From assembly GCA_964537685.1 (NCBI GenBank), contig CAZICM010000008.1, positions 164,064 to 228,063 on the forward strand: DNA of 64,000 nucleotides, in the 5' to 3' direction. Origin of the DNA: CAZICM01 sp964537685 (lineage in GTDB: Bacteria; Myxococcota_A; Polyangia; Polyangiales; Polyangiaceae). The position numbers were made by a program, and so were the translations under genes. The notes beneath the pieces were generated by a model that searched no databases, had not been told where the DNA came from, and saw nothing but the letters and a program-made list of their open reading frames with translations. Position 1 is the stretch's first letter. Every line of letters starts with the position of its first letter. Below, one piece after another: positions 42,143-51,184 of the stretch.

Positions 42143-44464
42143 TTAATTGAGAAACTTAAAGCCTTCCGCCAAGAGCTCGGGACGCCCATCGTTGGAGGTG
42201 GCGACGAGGCCGTAAATTACGTTGTGGCGCGCGGTAAACCATGTCGTGACGCCATTGCCCGTCAGCACTTCGCAGGGCAGGCCGCCCAAGGTGGCGTTTC
42301 GCTTGGGATGGCGTGCATTCATGGTGTCGCGGAATTTTTGTTCCATGGCCCGCATCGCGATTTCAATGCCGAGGCGGCCCTCGGGCACCACAACGGCCAA
42401 TACCCGGACGGAATTGTCGCCGCTGCCTATCCAGGCCAGTCTTGTCGCATTGCGGCCATCGCTGGGCGCGCGTTCATCCTGAAACGAATAGCCTTTGGGT
42501 ATTTGAATCGAAAAGCCTAGGCGGTGATGAATATAGGCCGAGGGCGTTTGGGAGCTTTCTTCGAAGGGCTGGGACGATAGCGAAATGGCTTCGAGCAAAG
42601 CCTTTGCAATATGCGGGGATTTTTCGTGAATGGATTCGGGCAGCCAGAATACGGCGCTAAATCCCTTGCGGCCGAGCACGGCGCTGGCCAGCACATAGCG
42701 AAGGCGAAGCACGCCGAGTTCAGCCAAAAAACTGCTCACTTGGGCTTTGGCTTCTCCCCATTGAATTTCCGGCAATGCTTTGAGATTGGAATTCTCTTTT
42801 CCCTTGATGATATTGGTGACTAAATTCTTGTGATAGTCCTGCGGGCTTAGAACCGAGCTCTCCATGGATTCAAAGGCGGTATATCCATGGAGATTGATGC
42901 TTCGGTCTTCGATGTACATCTCGGCGCCGGGCAGGCGTCTATGGGCCTGTTCTCCCGAGAACACGCGCGCAAATCCAATCCGGGGGTGTTTCCATTCCAT
43001 GCCCCGGGCATAATGTTTATATATTCCATTTCGATAGGAATGATCGGCGCTGATGTAGAATTCAGAATCGACGCCCTGGCCTGCGAGGGAGCGCTCTAGG
43101 TTTTCGGCGTCCGGGGTGTTGATCAGATGGATGGTGGCGAGGGCCTTGGGCAATAGAGCGGCGGCATTTTGGGAGCGGTCGCTATTGTACCAGGCATTGA
43201 TTTGATATGCGATTGAATTGACGACAACCATGCCCAGGCGATTTTCAACGCCCTGGCCGGCGCCTGAATAAGCAAACAATTCAAAGGTATTGCCATCGAT
43301 GGAGACGGGGAGGGGCGGGATGGCTGGATTGGGCTGTAGGGTTAAGTCCCAGCGCTTTTTGACTTGAGCCCTAAAATCGTTGGGATTGGTGCCTAAGATA
43401 TGTTCGGGAATGACGACCAGGGATAGGGATTGATCGGGCGTTGCCAGGCCGGCTTCGGAATCGGGATTGATATCGCCCAATTGATGAGGCATAAGCAATT
43501 GAAATCCCGAATCGGCATCAAGCTGAATTGAAAAGCGGCCTGGAACGCTGGTAAAGACACCCTGCTGGAATTGATAGCCAATCCCAATAAAATCGGAAGC
43601 CGGGGTTTTATTTTCGCGGGCCTTGATGGCGCCCGGGAGGGGCTCAAAGGAATCGAAAAAGAGCTGAGTATCGGCGGCCCAGCGGGCTTCATCCAAGGTG
43701 GGCGGGGGCGCGCTAAAGAGGCGAAATCCAAAGCCTTCGCGCAAAAAGACCAAAAAAGAAAAGCGCTGCAGGCGGCCGGCGCTATCGCCCTGGGCAATAA
43801 AGCGGACGGCTTTATAGCCAAGAAAGCCCATTTCCTGAAAGGGCGACACGGCTTTACCCTGCACATTCACGCTATCGGCGACGGCCTGGGCATAGGCATT
43901 GACATCGGTAAAGCTGACGGGTTCGGCGGTGATATTGCAGCCCATATTGGCTGGAGAAATCGCGCCTCCGAGCGAGACGGGGCCCATACCTTCTTGAGGT
44001 GTTCCTTCGAGCAATTGCCAGCCTGGTCCTGGGAGGCGGAATGTAAATCGGTAGTCATTATCGACAATTTTATTGATAGCGGGGGCGCTTGGCCCGGGGC
44101 CGCCTGAGAGGGGGGAGGCTGCAATTTGATCGGCTTTTTCGCTAATACCGACGAAGGCGCCGAAGATAAACACCTGGAGGCAGAAGACATTGATGACGAG
44201 GCCGGCGATGCTGGGTTTTAGGATTCCGTCGCGGCCATGTTTTCGCATGCCGGAGAGGGCGGTGACGGCGAGGACGATACCGATAAAGAGAGGCCAGATG
44301 GAGACGATGGCGCGGCCTACGAGATAGCCGATGATGCGGGGGCGGGTATAGCCGGAGAAGTCTTTGGCATCGAGGCCGCTGATACCGATGGCGGTGCATG
44401 TGGCGCACAAAAGCGGTGTTAGGCAGCTTAGGATGGCGAGGGTGCGGTGGGTTTGGGATTTCAT
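42143..44464 (-). CDS. Membrane-anchored protein with three or more repeated alpha/beta modules
   Basis: 773 residues. The N-terminus has about three membrane helices (LAILSCLTPLLCATCTAIGI; IIGYLVGRAIVSIWPLFIGI and VLAVTALSG; GLVINVFCLQVFIFGAFVGI). The rest appears extracytoplasmic and contains at least three copies of a module starting with a short beta strand and Phe/Pro pair: YRFTFRLPGPGWQLLEG (about 130), GRFSIQLDADSGFQLLMPHQ (about 320) and HHRLGFSIQIPKGYSFQDE (about 665). The pattern resembles MOG1/PsbP-like or DUF1795-like folds, but I cannot confirm it. No start-site ribosome motif is seen. It lies 38 nt upstream of the DUF2760-Hsp70 operon on the same strand. Confidence 0.65.
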   Translation of the reverse strand: MKSQTHRTLAILSCLTPLLCATCTAIGISGLDAKDFSGYTRPRIIGYLVGRAIVSIWPLFIGIVLAVTALSGMRKHGRDGILKPSIAGLVINVFCLQVFIFGAFVGISEKADQIAASPLSGGPGPSAPAINKIVDNDYRFTFRLPGPGWQLLEGTPQEGMGPVSLGGAISPANMGCNITAEPVSFTDVNAYAQAVADSVNVQGKAVSPFQEMGFLGYKAVRFIAQGDSAGRLQRFSFLVFLREGFGFRLFSAPPPTLDEARWAADTQLFFDSFEPLPGAIKARENKTPASDFIGIGYQFQQGVFTSVPGRFSIQLDADSGFQLLMPHQLGDINPDSEAGLATPDQSLSLVVIPEHILGTNPNDFRAQVKKRWDLTLQPNPAIPPLPVSIDGNTFELFAYSGAGQGVENRLGMVVVNSIAYQINAWYNSDRSQNAAALLPKALATIHLINTPDAENLERSLAGQGVDSEFYISADHSYRNGIYKHYARGMEWKHPRIGFARVFSGEQAHRRLPGAEMYIEDRSINLHGYTAFESMESSVLSPQDYHKNLVTNIIKGKENSNLKALPEIQWGEAKAQVSSFLAELGVLRLRYVLASAVLGRKGFSAVFWLPESIHEKSPHIAKALLEAISLSSQPFEESSQTPSAYIHHRLGFSIQIPKGYSFQDERAPSDGRNATRLAWIGSGDNSVRVLAVVVPEGRLGIEIAMRAMEQKFRDTMNARHPKRNATLGGLPCEVLTGNGVTTWFTARHNVIYGLVATSNDGRPELLAEGFKFLN

Positions 44465-44823
44465 GGGGTGGCCGGTGAGTATGCGATGGGGGCCGTTGCA
44501 TGGGCGGGGGCGGGTGTCAATGGTGTTTCAAATGAAACCGCTCTGTGTATAGTCCGGTCATGGCCAAGGGTACGGTTCGTTATTTATTCCAGCGGGGTTC
44601 GTGAAGATGGAAGCTCCCATTCTGCGAGACGTGGCGGCGATTGACCGGGTGCTGCGCACCTATCAGATGTTTTTTTATGATCGCTCCATGTGAATGGAAG
44701 AGAGCCGCGGATGCACCGCTGCAGTTCCCAAAGGAGTGGGGGCTGGGAGCGGATTCAAAGGGGTGATGCTTGGCGGGGCCGGGATTTTTCTCCTTCGGTC
44801 CGGCGTAAAGCGTTACGAGCCAT

Positions 44824-45003
44824 TTCCCGGACACTAAAAATTCGCCGGCAACCTTTACCGGCAACTTCCCGGACACCCAAAACTCGCCGTCAACCTTTAC
44901 CGGCAACTTCCCGGACATCTAAAACTCGCCGTCACGCTTTACGGACCTCTTCCGGTCCTCTGCCGTCTATCGTTCGCCTTTACCGACGCTCTTCCCTGAC
45001 ACT
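44824..45003. repeat. 42-bp tandem repeat array in the gap 44465-45032
   Basis: Units with exact 42-bp period begin at 44824, 44866, 44908, 44950 and (partial) 44992, each with TTCC(C) then GGACA/C in most units. The first three are closely similar (TTCCCGGACA, then AACTCGCCGTCAACCTTTAC); the fourth is diverged. Because 42 is a multiple of three, both strands stay open with 14-residue periodicity (minus strand VSGKLPVKV...GEF). The rest of this 568-bp gap (44465-44823) shows no convincing gene or promoter; short overlapping ATG frames at about 44560-44690 look unrelated to any family. Confidence 0.8.
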
Positions 45004-45032
45004 TATGCTGGAAATCATTCCAGGTTCACCCC

Positions 45033-47615
45033 CTATCCCCTCTTCCCCCCATGCCCATGCACCCATTTTAAAATATCCACCCACACCACCGCCCCTATCC
45101 CCAATCCCGCGCAGATCAATAACTCGCTCAGCGAAAGCGGCGAGAAGCGAAACAGCGAGCGCAAGAAGGGTATATATAAAACCGCAACCAAAACGAGCAG
45201 CGCCCCCATAATGACCAGCAGCGCCGCCGTGTTTTTCACAAATAATGTGTGAATGATCGATAGCGTTCGGCTCCGGTTGACCATGATCAATGCCCAGTTC
45301 GAGATAATCAGTGTGCAAAAGGCCATCGCCCGGGCATGATCTTCCCCAGCTTCCGCCATGCCCAGCGCTCTATAGTAGATGTAAAGCGATGCACCCAATA
45401 CGCAGAGCCCCTGGGCTACGCTAAATACCAAATCTCTCCAGCCAAATAGCCGCGCCGTCGCCGATCGAGGCGGCCTTTGCATGATGTCCGCTTCCGCTGG
45501 CTCCGCTTCAAATGCTACCGAACATGCCGGGTCGATCACCAACTCCATGAATAAAACATGTGCCGGTAATAGTACCAAAGGCCAGCCAAAAACCACCGGG
45601 ATCAAGGACATGCCCGCGATGGGAACATGAACCGCTATAATATACGCCATCGCCTTTTTTAAGTTGTCAAATACTCGCCTCCCCATCCGTACCGCGTCCA
45701 CAATGGAGGTGAAATTGTCGTCAGTCACCACCAGCGCCGAAGCTTCGCGCGCTACGTCCGTCCCCCGGCCGCCCATCGCTACGCCAATGTGCGCCGCTTT
45801 TAGGGCGGGGGCGTCGTTCACTCCGTCACCCGTCATCGCAACAACGTCGCCACGCGCCATAAAGGCTTGCACCAGTTTGAGTTTCTGCTCAGGGACGACC
45901 CGCGCAAAGATCGAGATGCCCCCTACCCGCTCTTTGAGGGTCTCTTCGGGCATCGCGGCGAGTTCCGGCCCGGTGAGGATGTTTTCGCTTTGGATGCCAA
46001 TTTCATTGGCGATGGCCCGGGCCGTTCCAGGATAGTCGCCCGTGATCATGACGACGTGAATGCCCGCGCGTTTGCAGTCGGCGACGGCTTCTTTGACGCC
46101 TTTGCGAACGGGGTCGTGTAAGCCCACCAGGCCCAGGAGCTCAAAATCAAAATCGTGCTGCTGCCCAGGTAGTTCTTCGCCTCCAAAATAGGCCCGCGCT
46201 ACGCCCAGCACCCGCAATCCCCGATCGGCCATGGCGCTGACTTGTTTGCGTAAATGCGCAATGCTCTGTTCGTCCAAATGGCATAAATCAAAAATGGCTT
46301 CGGGCGCGCCTTTGGCCGCAATTACAAATCGATCGCCGCCGGGGGAGCGCCATACATGCGAGAGGGCAAGCAATTCAGGCGAGAGGGGATATTCTCGAAT
46401 GAGATTCCAATCCGCGTGGAGGTGTTCGGTGCCTTCGAGTTTTTCTTGGCCTAGGCGGTGAAAGGCCAACTCCATCGGATCAAATGGATCGCGCTGGCTG
46501 GCCAATATGCCGAATTCTACAAGCAAATGAAAGGTTTCGGCGAGTTCGGCGCCGCCCAATTCTTGGATATTGCATTCTTGGTCTTCGCTCCGCAGGCTGC
46601 GGACGGTCATTCGGTTTTCGGTGAGGGTGCCGGTTTTGTCGACGCATAATACGCTTGCGGCGCCGAGCATTTCAACGGCGGCCGCCCGCCGCGCCAATAC
46701 TTTTAGGCGCGACATGCGGAAGGCGCCCAAGGCCATGAAGACGGCGAGTACAACAGGGAATTCTTCAGGCAGCATGGCCATGGCGAGGGTGATGCCCGCT
46801 AAAAATGCCCTCAAGAAATGGCCGCGCGTTAGGGTGTAAATGGCAACGACGAGCGTGCAGAGTGCGATGGCAAATACAAAGGCGGTTTTGACAATGCGTT
46901 GAATTTCTTGTTCGACGTGGGTTTTATGAATATCGAGCGAGGATAAGGCTTTTCCGATGCGGCCGATTTCGGTGTGTTCGCCGGTGCTGAGCACTTTGGC
47001 AATGGCGCGGCCTTTAACGATAAGCGATCCTGAAAATACAAAAGGGAGGTCGTCTCCGCCGGGGTTTTGGGTGGCTGTTTCATCGCCTTTGCCTTGGATT
47101 TTGCGGACGGGGACCGATTCGCCCGTGAGCAGGGATTCGTCGGCTTGGAGATTGGAGACGCCGAGGATCAGCGAGTCGGCGGCGACGCGATCGCCTTCGG
47201 CCAATATTAAAATGTCGCCGCGGGCTACGTCGCGGCCGGCGATGCGTTTGGGCAGGCCGTCGCGGATAACGAGCGCGCGGGGGCTGGTGAGATCGCGCAG
47301 GGCTTCGAGGGAGCGTTCGGTTTTGCGCTCTTGGTAGATGGTGATGACGATAATAATGACGACGAATCCCGATAAAGTAAGCGCTTCTTTTAAATCGCCC
47401 AATACGATATAAATGGCGCCGCATACGAGCAGAAGAATGAGCATCGGTTCGCGGAGCACATCGAGCGCGATCCACAAAAGGCTTTTTTGTTTGGAGCTGG
47501 GGAGTTCGTTGGGGCCTTCGGTTTTTAGCCGTTCTTGAGCTTGGAGCTCGCTTAAGCCTTGATAATTGCGGGGATCGAGCGGGTCGCTGCTTTGGGGCGC
47601 TGGGGTTTGGGTCAT
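45033..47615 (-). CDS. P2-type cation-transporting P-type ATPase
   Basis: 860 residues from the ATG at 47615; an upstream in-frame TTG would add 19 residues. All P-type motifs are present: cytoplasmic N-terminus with GLSELQAQERLKTEGPNELP, A-domain TGES in DESLLTGESVPVRK, phosphorylation motif DKTGTLTEN, and hinge TGDGVNDAPALKAA. Ten helices are likely. TM4 reads AMLPEEFPVVLAV: PEEFP replaces the PEGLP that supplies Ca2+ ligands in SERCA and PMR1-like pumps, so the ion is uncertain. The closest types are bacterial Ca2+/PacL-like pumps. The gene is monocistronic here, divergent from an esterase gene. Confidence 0.9.
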   Translation of the reverse strand: MTQTPAPQSSDPLDPRNYQGLSELQAQERLKTEGPNELPSSKQKSLLWIALDVLREPMLILLLVCGAIYIVLGDLKEALTLSGFVVIIIVITIYQERKTERSLEALRDLTSPRALVIRDGLPKRIAGRDVARGDILILAEGDRVAADSLILGVSNLQADESLLTGESVPVRKIQGKGDETATQNPGGDDLPFVFSGSLIVKGRAIAKVLSTGEHTEIGRIGKALSSLDIHKTHVEQEIQRIVKTAFVFAIALCTLVVAIYTLTRGHFLRAFLAGITLAMAMLPEEFPVVLAVFMALGAFRMSRLKVLARRAAAVEMLGAASVLCVDKTGTLTENRMTVRSLRSEDQECNIQELGGAELAETFHLLVEFGILASQRDPFDPMELAFHRLGQEKLEGTEHLHADWNLIREYPLSPELLALSHVWRSPGGDRFVIAAKGAPEAIFDLCHLDEQSIAHLRKQVSAMADRGLRVLGVARAYFGGEELPGQQHDFDFELLGLVGLHDPVRKGVKEAVADCKRAGIHVVMITGDYPGTARAIANEIGIQSENILTGPELAAMPEETLKERVGGISIFARVVPEQKLKLVQAFMARGDVVAMTGDGVNDAPALKAAHIGVAMGGRGTDVAREASALVVTDDNFTSIVDAVRMGRRVFDNLKKAMAYIIAVHVPIAGMSLIPVVFGWPLVLLPAHVLFMELVIDPACSVAFEAEPAEADIMQRPPRSATARLFGWRDLVFSVAQGLCVLGASLYIYYRALGMAEAGEDHARAMAFCTLIISNWALIMVNRSRTLSIIHTLFVKNTAALLVIMGALLVLVAVLYIPFLRSLFRFSPLSLSELLICAGLGIGAVVWVDILKWVHGHGGKRG

Positions 47616-47694
47616 CACGGGCGGGCTTCTAACATGATTTGTGGCTTGCGGTCTCGGCTTTTTTTGGTTCAAATAGAGCGTGGAGGCTTTGATT

Positions 47695-48624
47695 ATGCGC
47701 GCTTTGTCTGTATTGGGTTTGGCTTGTGCGGTGCTGGGGCTGTTGAGCGGGGGCTGTAAGCGGAGTCAGCCGGAGGAGGGGACGATTTCGGGGAGCCTTT
47801 CGTTTGGGGGGAAACAGAGGACTTTTGTTTATAATTTGCCCAATAAAGTGTCGGAGTCGCCGGCGCAGTTGATTATTGGTTTGCATGGGAATGGCGGTAA
47901 TGGTGTGGGTCAGGAGCATCTGTCTTTTTTAACGGATGTCATCGGGGATGAGAACCGTATTGCGGTATATCCCGATGGTATTGATAAATCTTGGGCGGAT
48001 GGGCGGGGGACGACGGATGCGGATTTGGCCGGGATCGATGATGTGGGATTTATCGGTGCGCTGATCGATTATTTTGTGGCGAATCACAAGGCGGACCCAA
48101 AGCGGGTGTATGTGATGGGGATGTCAAATGGGTCGATGATGACGAATCGTTTGGGATGTGAGTTGTCGGATAAGATTGCGGCGATTGGGGCAGTGGGGGG
48201 GACGATGCCGGAGCTTATTTCGATGAAGTGCGATCCTGGGCGGAGGGTGCCGGCGATGATGTTTCATGGGACGGAGGATGGTTTTGCGCCTTTTGATGGG
48301 GGAGAGGTGTCTAAGGGTTCGGGGGGTGTTGTGTTGTCGGCGGTGAATACGGCGGCGAAGTGGGCGCAGATCAATGGGTGTGCTTCGACGCCGACAGTGG
48401 AATCGATGCCGGATGTGGACCCGGAGGATGGGGCGACGGTGCGCAAGGAGGAGTATAAGAACTGTGCGGATGGGTCGGAGACGGTGTTGTTTGTGGTGGA
48501 GGGGGGAGGGCATACATGGCCCGGGGGTTGGCAGTATTTGGGGGAGGCGCTGATTGGGGTGACGACGAAGGATGTGGTGGCAACGGAGTTGTTATTGGAG
48601 TTTTTTGATCGGCATTCGAGGTAG
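47695..48624 (+). CDS. Lipoprotein esterase of the LpqC/PHB-depolymerase-like alpha/beta hydrolase family
   Basis: 309 residues from the ATG at 47695 (GGAGG 8 nt upstream). Lipobox LSGGC (Cys about 22). The hydrolase fold shows the oxyanion-type LIIGLHGNGGNG (about 65-77), nucleophile in VMGMSNGSMMTNRL (Ser in GMSNGS, about 145-150) and the catalytic His in GGGHTWPGG near the C-terminus. The segment IAVYPDGIDKSWADGRG is typical of polyhydroxybutyrate-depolymerase-like and feruloyl-esterase-like enzymes. The substrate is unknown. The plus strand is unusually G-rich here, and the 3' end overlaps the convergent STAND gene by 33 nt. Confidence 0.85.
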   Translation: MRALSVLGLACAVLGLLSGGCKRSQPEEGTISGSLSFGGKQRTFVYNLPNKVSESPAQLIIGLHGNGGNGVGQEHLSFLTDVIGDENRIAVYPDGIDKSWADGRGTTDADLAGIDDVGFIGALIDYFVANHKADPKRVYVMGMSNGSMMTNRLGCELSDKIAAIGAVGGTMPELISMKCDPGRRVPAMMFHGTEDGFAPFDGGEVSKGSGGVVLSAVNTAAKWAQINGCASTPTVESMPDVDPEDGATVRKEEYKNCADGSETVLFVVEGGGHTWPGGWQYLGEALIGVTTKDVVATELLLEFFDRHSR

Positions 48625-51039
48625 GTGATTGAGTTGAGCCTGAAATTTCTCCCGCATTCGTCCGAAGCCGCAGGTTTCGGCGAGCTCTAGACCGGCCTCG
48701 GCTTCGTTTTTTGCGCTTTCGGCGTTTCCAGCCGCTTGTTCAAGGGCCATGGCGAGTTCGTGGCAGCGCAGGACCATTTCGACTTCGCCTGTTTTGCCTG
48801 CCCATGCCCTGGCTTGTTCGAGGTAGGTCCGCGCTTGGGCCGCGTTTCCGCGCATGAGTTCGATGGTTCCCAATACGCATTGGCCATGAGCAACATGGCC
48901 TTCCCATTCGAGTCGTTTGCATACCTGAATATTGTGCTCGGTCATTTCTTGGGCTTTGTCCAATTGTCCAAGCCCGATGAGGTGTTCGGCTTCCCATAGG
49001 CCCCGGCGCGCGACTTTGGGGATTCGCAGGCCATCCAATTGGGCGAAGAGTTCGTCCGCAAGCTTTATTTTGCCCATGTCGTGAAGGATGGAGGCCAGCA
49101 GCGCCGTTGCCCGGACGCTGTGCTCTAGTTCGCCGGCTTCGTCGGCGATCGCCTGGGAGCGTTCGATGGTCGAAAGGGCTTGTTGGAGATCGCCCATGAG
49201 GCGCTGGGTGTAGCTGAGGGTGCGAAGTCCGGTGGCATGCGCTGAGCGGGGGCCAATGGCTTGTACAATGGCATTGTGTTCGTGGTAGCAGCGGCAGGCG
49301 AAGGCGAGATCGCCCAAGGCTCCGGCGTATAGGCCCCATTCGTACATTAGGGAGGCGCGCATATGTCCGGGGAGGGCAATGGGGATATGGGTGGGATCGC
49401 CGCCTTCGGCAAAGGTTTGCATAATACGGTAGCCGCGGCTCATTTCTCCCAGGCGCAGGCCAAGATGGCTAAAGCCAAAGAGGCCCCGCATATAGAGGCG
49501 ATAGGCGTCGGTGTAGCGTTTTTCTTCGATTAAGCTGGTGCAGAAGGCTTCGTAGGCTTGAAGCAGTTCAGGATCGCGGGGCGGGGTATGGGGCAAGTCG
49601 TTGAGCAGGGGCGGCGGGCCGGAGCTGAGCGCGGAGAAGCGTAGTTCGGCGGGTATAAAGCCTTGGGTGATTTGGCGCCTAAAGTATTCGCGGATAAAGG
49701 GATGGCTGGAGACGGGGCCGCCGATGGGGCCGGTGTTAAAGAGGAGTCCCAGGCGTATGAGGCGGGAGAGGGCGCGCTGGAGTTCGATGAGGGGAAGGGG
49801 CGGTTGTGGGGGATTGGCCTGTTCGGCGCGTTGGTTGACCATTGAAAAAAGGGTGTCTTGGGGGAGGCCGCCCGGGACCATGGAGAGCAGCGTTAAAAGT
49901 TCGCGTTCTTCGGGGCGGAGGGCGGCGGCATAGGCTTTGAGCATGTCGAAGAGGCGGCGGGCGAGGGCGTCGTCTTTGGCCATGTCGCCGAGGTCGAGGG
50001 AGGAGATGGACATGGGAGCGCCTCCCAGGAAAGCCGATGAGAAGGAGCCGAGCACCGAGAGGGAGAGGGCGTGGCCTTGGGTGTCTTTGGCGAGGCGGCG
50101 GCGCTGGCGTTCGTTGCCTTGTACGCCCCAGCGGCGGAGGATTTCGGCGCCTTGGTCGGGGCTGAGGGAAGGCAGGGGATAGCTTTGGAAGCCGTTGCCT
50201 TCCCAGGGGGCGAGGTCAGCCATGGGGAAGCGGGTGGTGATGAGGGCGCGGCTTTGGCCCAGTCCTTTGGAGAGGGCGCAGAGGAGGCGTTTTAAGAGGG
50301 GATCGTTGAGTTCTCCATGGGCTCGGCCTTCATGGCCTAGGGATTGGATGATTTCTAGGCCGTCGAGCATCAGGAGGTGGGCCGGGCCGCTGCGGAGGGC
50401 GCTGAGGAGGGCATCGAGGCGTTCTCCTCCGGGGGTGGGTTGGTGTTGGTTTTTGGAGAAATAGCGTTCGGCTTGATCCAAGAAATATTCGGTGCGGGGA
50501 TCTTCATAAAAGCTCCAGACGAAGATGCCAAAGGGACTGGGGTGGTCGCCCAGGCGGTGGAGGAGGCGTTCGGCGAGGGAGGTTTTTCCTGCGCCGCCCA
50601 GGCCAATGAGGGCGACAACATGGGTGCTATCGCCGAGATGGGCCAGCCAGTCGCCGAGTTTGTGGAGTTCTGCGTCGCGGCCTGTGAAGTGGCGCGCGGG
50701 AGGGAGAGGATGGACATGGAGGGGATGGTAGGAGGGAGGCTGGAGCGGTGGAATCGATGGAGCGGTGGATTCCGGGAGCTTTTCAAGGGTTGGGAGGGTT
50801 GTAGATTCGCTGAGCAATTCGGAAGCGGGGATGCCGAATTCGCTTGAGATGGCTTCGATAATGCGGCGGCGGCTTGCGTTGCGAACACAAAAGCCTTCGC
50901 GGGCGGAATTGACGGCGCCGGATTCATAGCGGCGGTAGGTGCGGGTATCGATGCCCAGAGATGCGGCGGCCTGCTCTTGGGTGAGGCCGAGCTCGAGGCG
51001 GGCTTTTTGGAGGAGTTCGTGCTGGAAGGCTTGAGCCAT
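48592..51039 (-). CDS. XRE-HTH, NB-ARC and TPR STAND protein
   Basis: 815 residues from the ATG at 51039, the first codon of a complete HTH; the frame is open 46 codons further but with no reason to use it. Residues about 1-70 are a Cro/C1-type helix-turn-helix (KARLELGLTQEQAAASLGID then TRTYRRYESG). The NB-ARC NTPase starts near 125 (HFTGRDAELHKLGDWLAHL) with P-loop VVALIGLGGAGKTSLAERLL, and the following residues include RALITTRFPMADL. The C-terminal half (about 480-800) is a row of TPR-like helices (CRCYHEHNAIVQAIGPRSAH, LIGLGQLDKAQEMTEHNIQ). Such switches couple signal sensing by the repeats to gene regulation or, in some lineages, phage defence. The role is inferred. Confidence 0.82.
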   Translation of the reverse strand: MAQAFQHELLQKARLELGLTQEQAAASLGIDTRTYRRYESGAVNSAREGFCVRNASRRRIIEAISSEFGIPASELLSESTTLPTLEKLPESTAPSIPPLQPPSYHPLHVHPLPPARHFTGRDAELHKLGDWLAHLGDSTHVVALIGLGGAGKTSLAERLLHRLGDHPSPFGIFVWSFYEDPRTEYFLDQAERYFSKNQHQPTPGGERLDALLSALRSGPAHLLMLDGLEIIQSLGHEGRAHGELNDPLLKRLLCALSKGLGQSRALITTRFPMADLAPWEGNGFQSYPLPSLSPDQGAEILRRWGVQGNERQRRRLAKDTQGHALSLSVLGSFSSAFLGGAPMSISSLDLGDMAKDDALARRLFDMLKAYAAALRPEERELLTLLSMVPGGLPQDTLFSMVNQRAEQANPPQPPLPLIELQRALSRLIRLGLLFNTGPIGGPVSSHPFIREYFRRQITQGFIPAELRFSALSSGPPPLLNDLPHTPPRDPELLQAYEAFCTSLIEEKRYTDAYRLYMRGLFGFSHLGLRLGEMSRGYRIMQTFAEGGDPTHIPIALPGHMRASLMYEWGLYAGALGDLAFACRCYHEHNAIVQAIGPRSAHATGLRTLSYTQRLMGDLQQALSTIERSQAIADEAGELEHSVRATALLASILHDMGKIKLADELFAQLDGLRIPKVARRGLWEAEHLIGLGQLDKAQEMTEHNIQVCKRLEWEGHVAHGQCVLGTIELMRGNAAQARTYLEQARAWAGKTGEVEMVLRCHELAMALEQAAGNAESAKNEAEAGLELAETCGFGRMREKFQAQLNHLPRMPIKKLQ

Positions 51040-51184
51040 GGAGCGGGCGGAGCATGTCCGATATGCCATGGGAAGTAAAGCGTTTTGTGGGAAGCGCAAG
51101 GGAAAGCCGGGTTTGCCCTGTTCTGCCCGCTTTGAGCCGCTTCGGTCCTCGATGATTTGGGCTTGCCGTTCGTACAATACCCGT

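Noticed and set aside
44540..44700. Tiny ATG frames of about 14-28 codons after position 44560
   Set aside because: Too short, no family similarity and no promoter or ribosome site.
44824..45003. CRISPR array
   Set aside because: Units are contiguous with no spacers; it is a tandem minisatellite.
44690..45211. 173-codon plus-strand frame rich in Arg, Thr and Pro
   Set aside because: Openness results from the 42-bp period being a multiple of three; its 3' part runs into the P-type ATPase gene.
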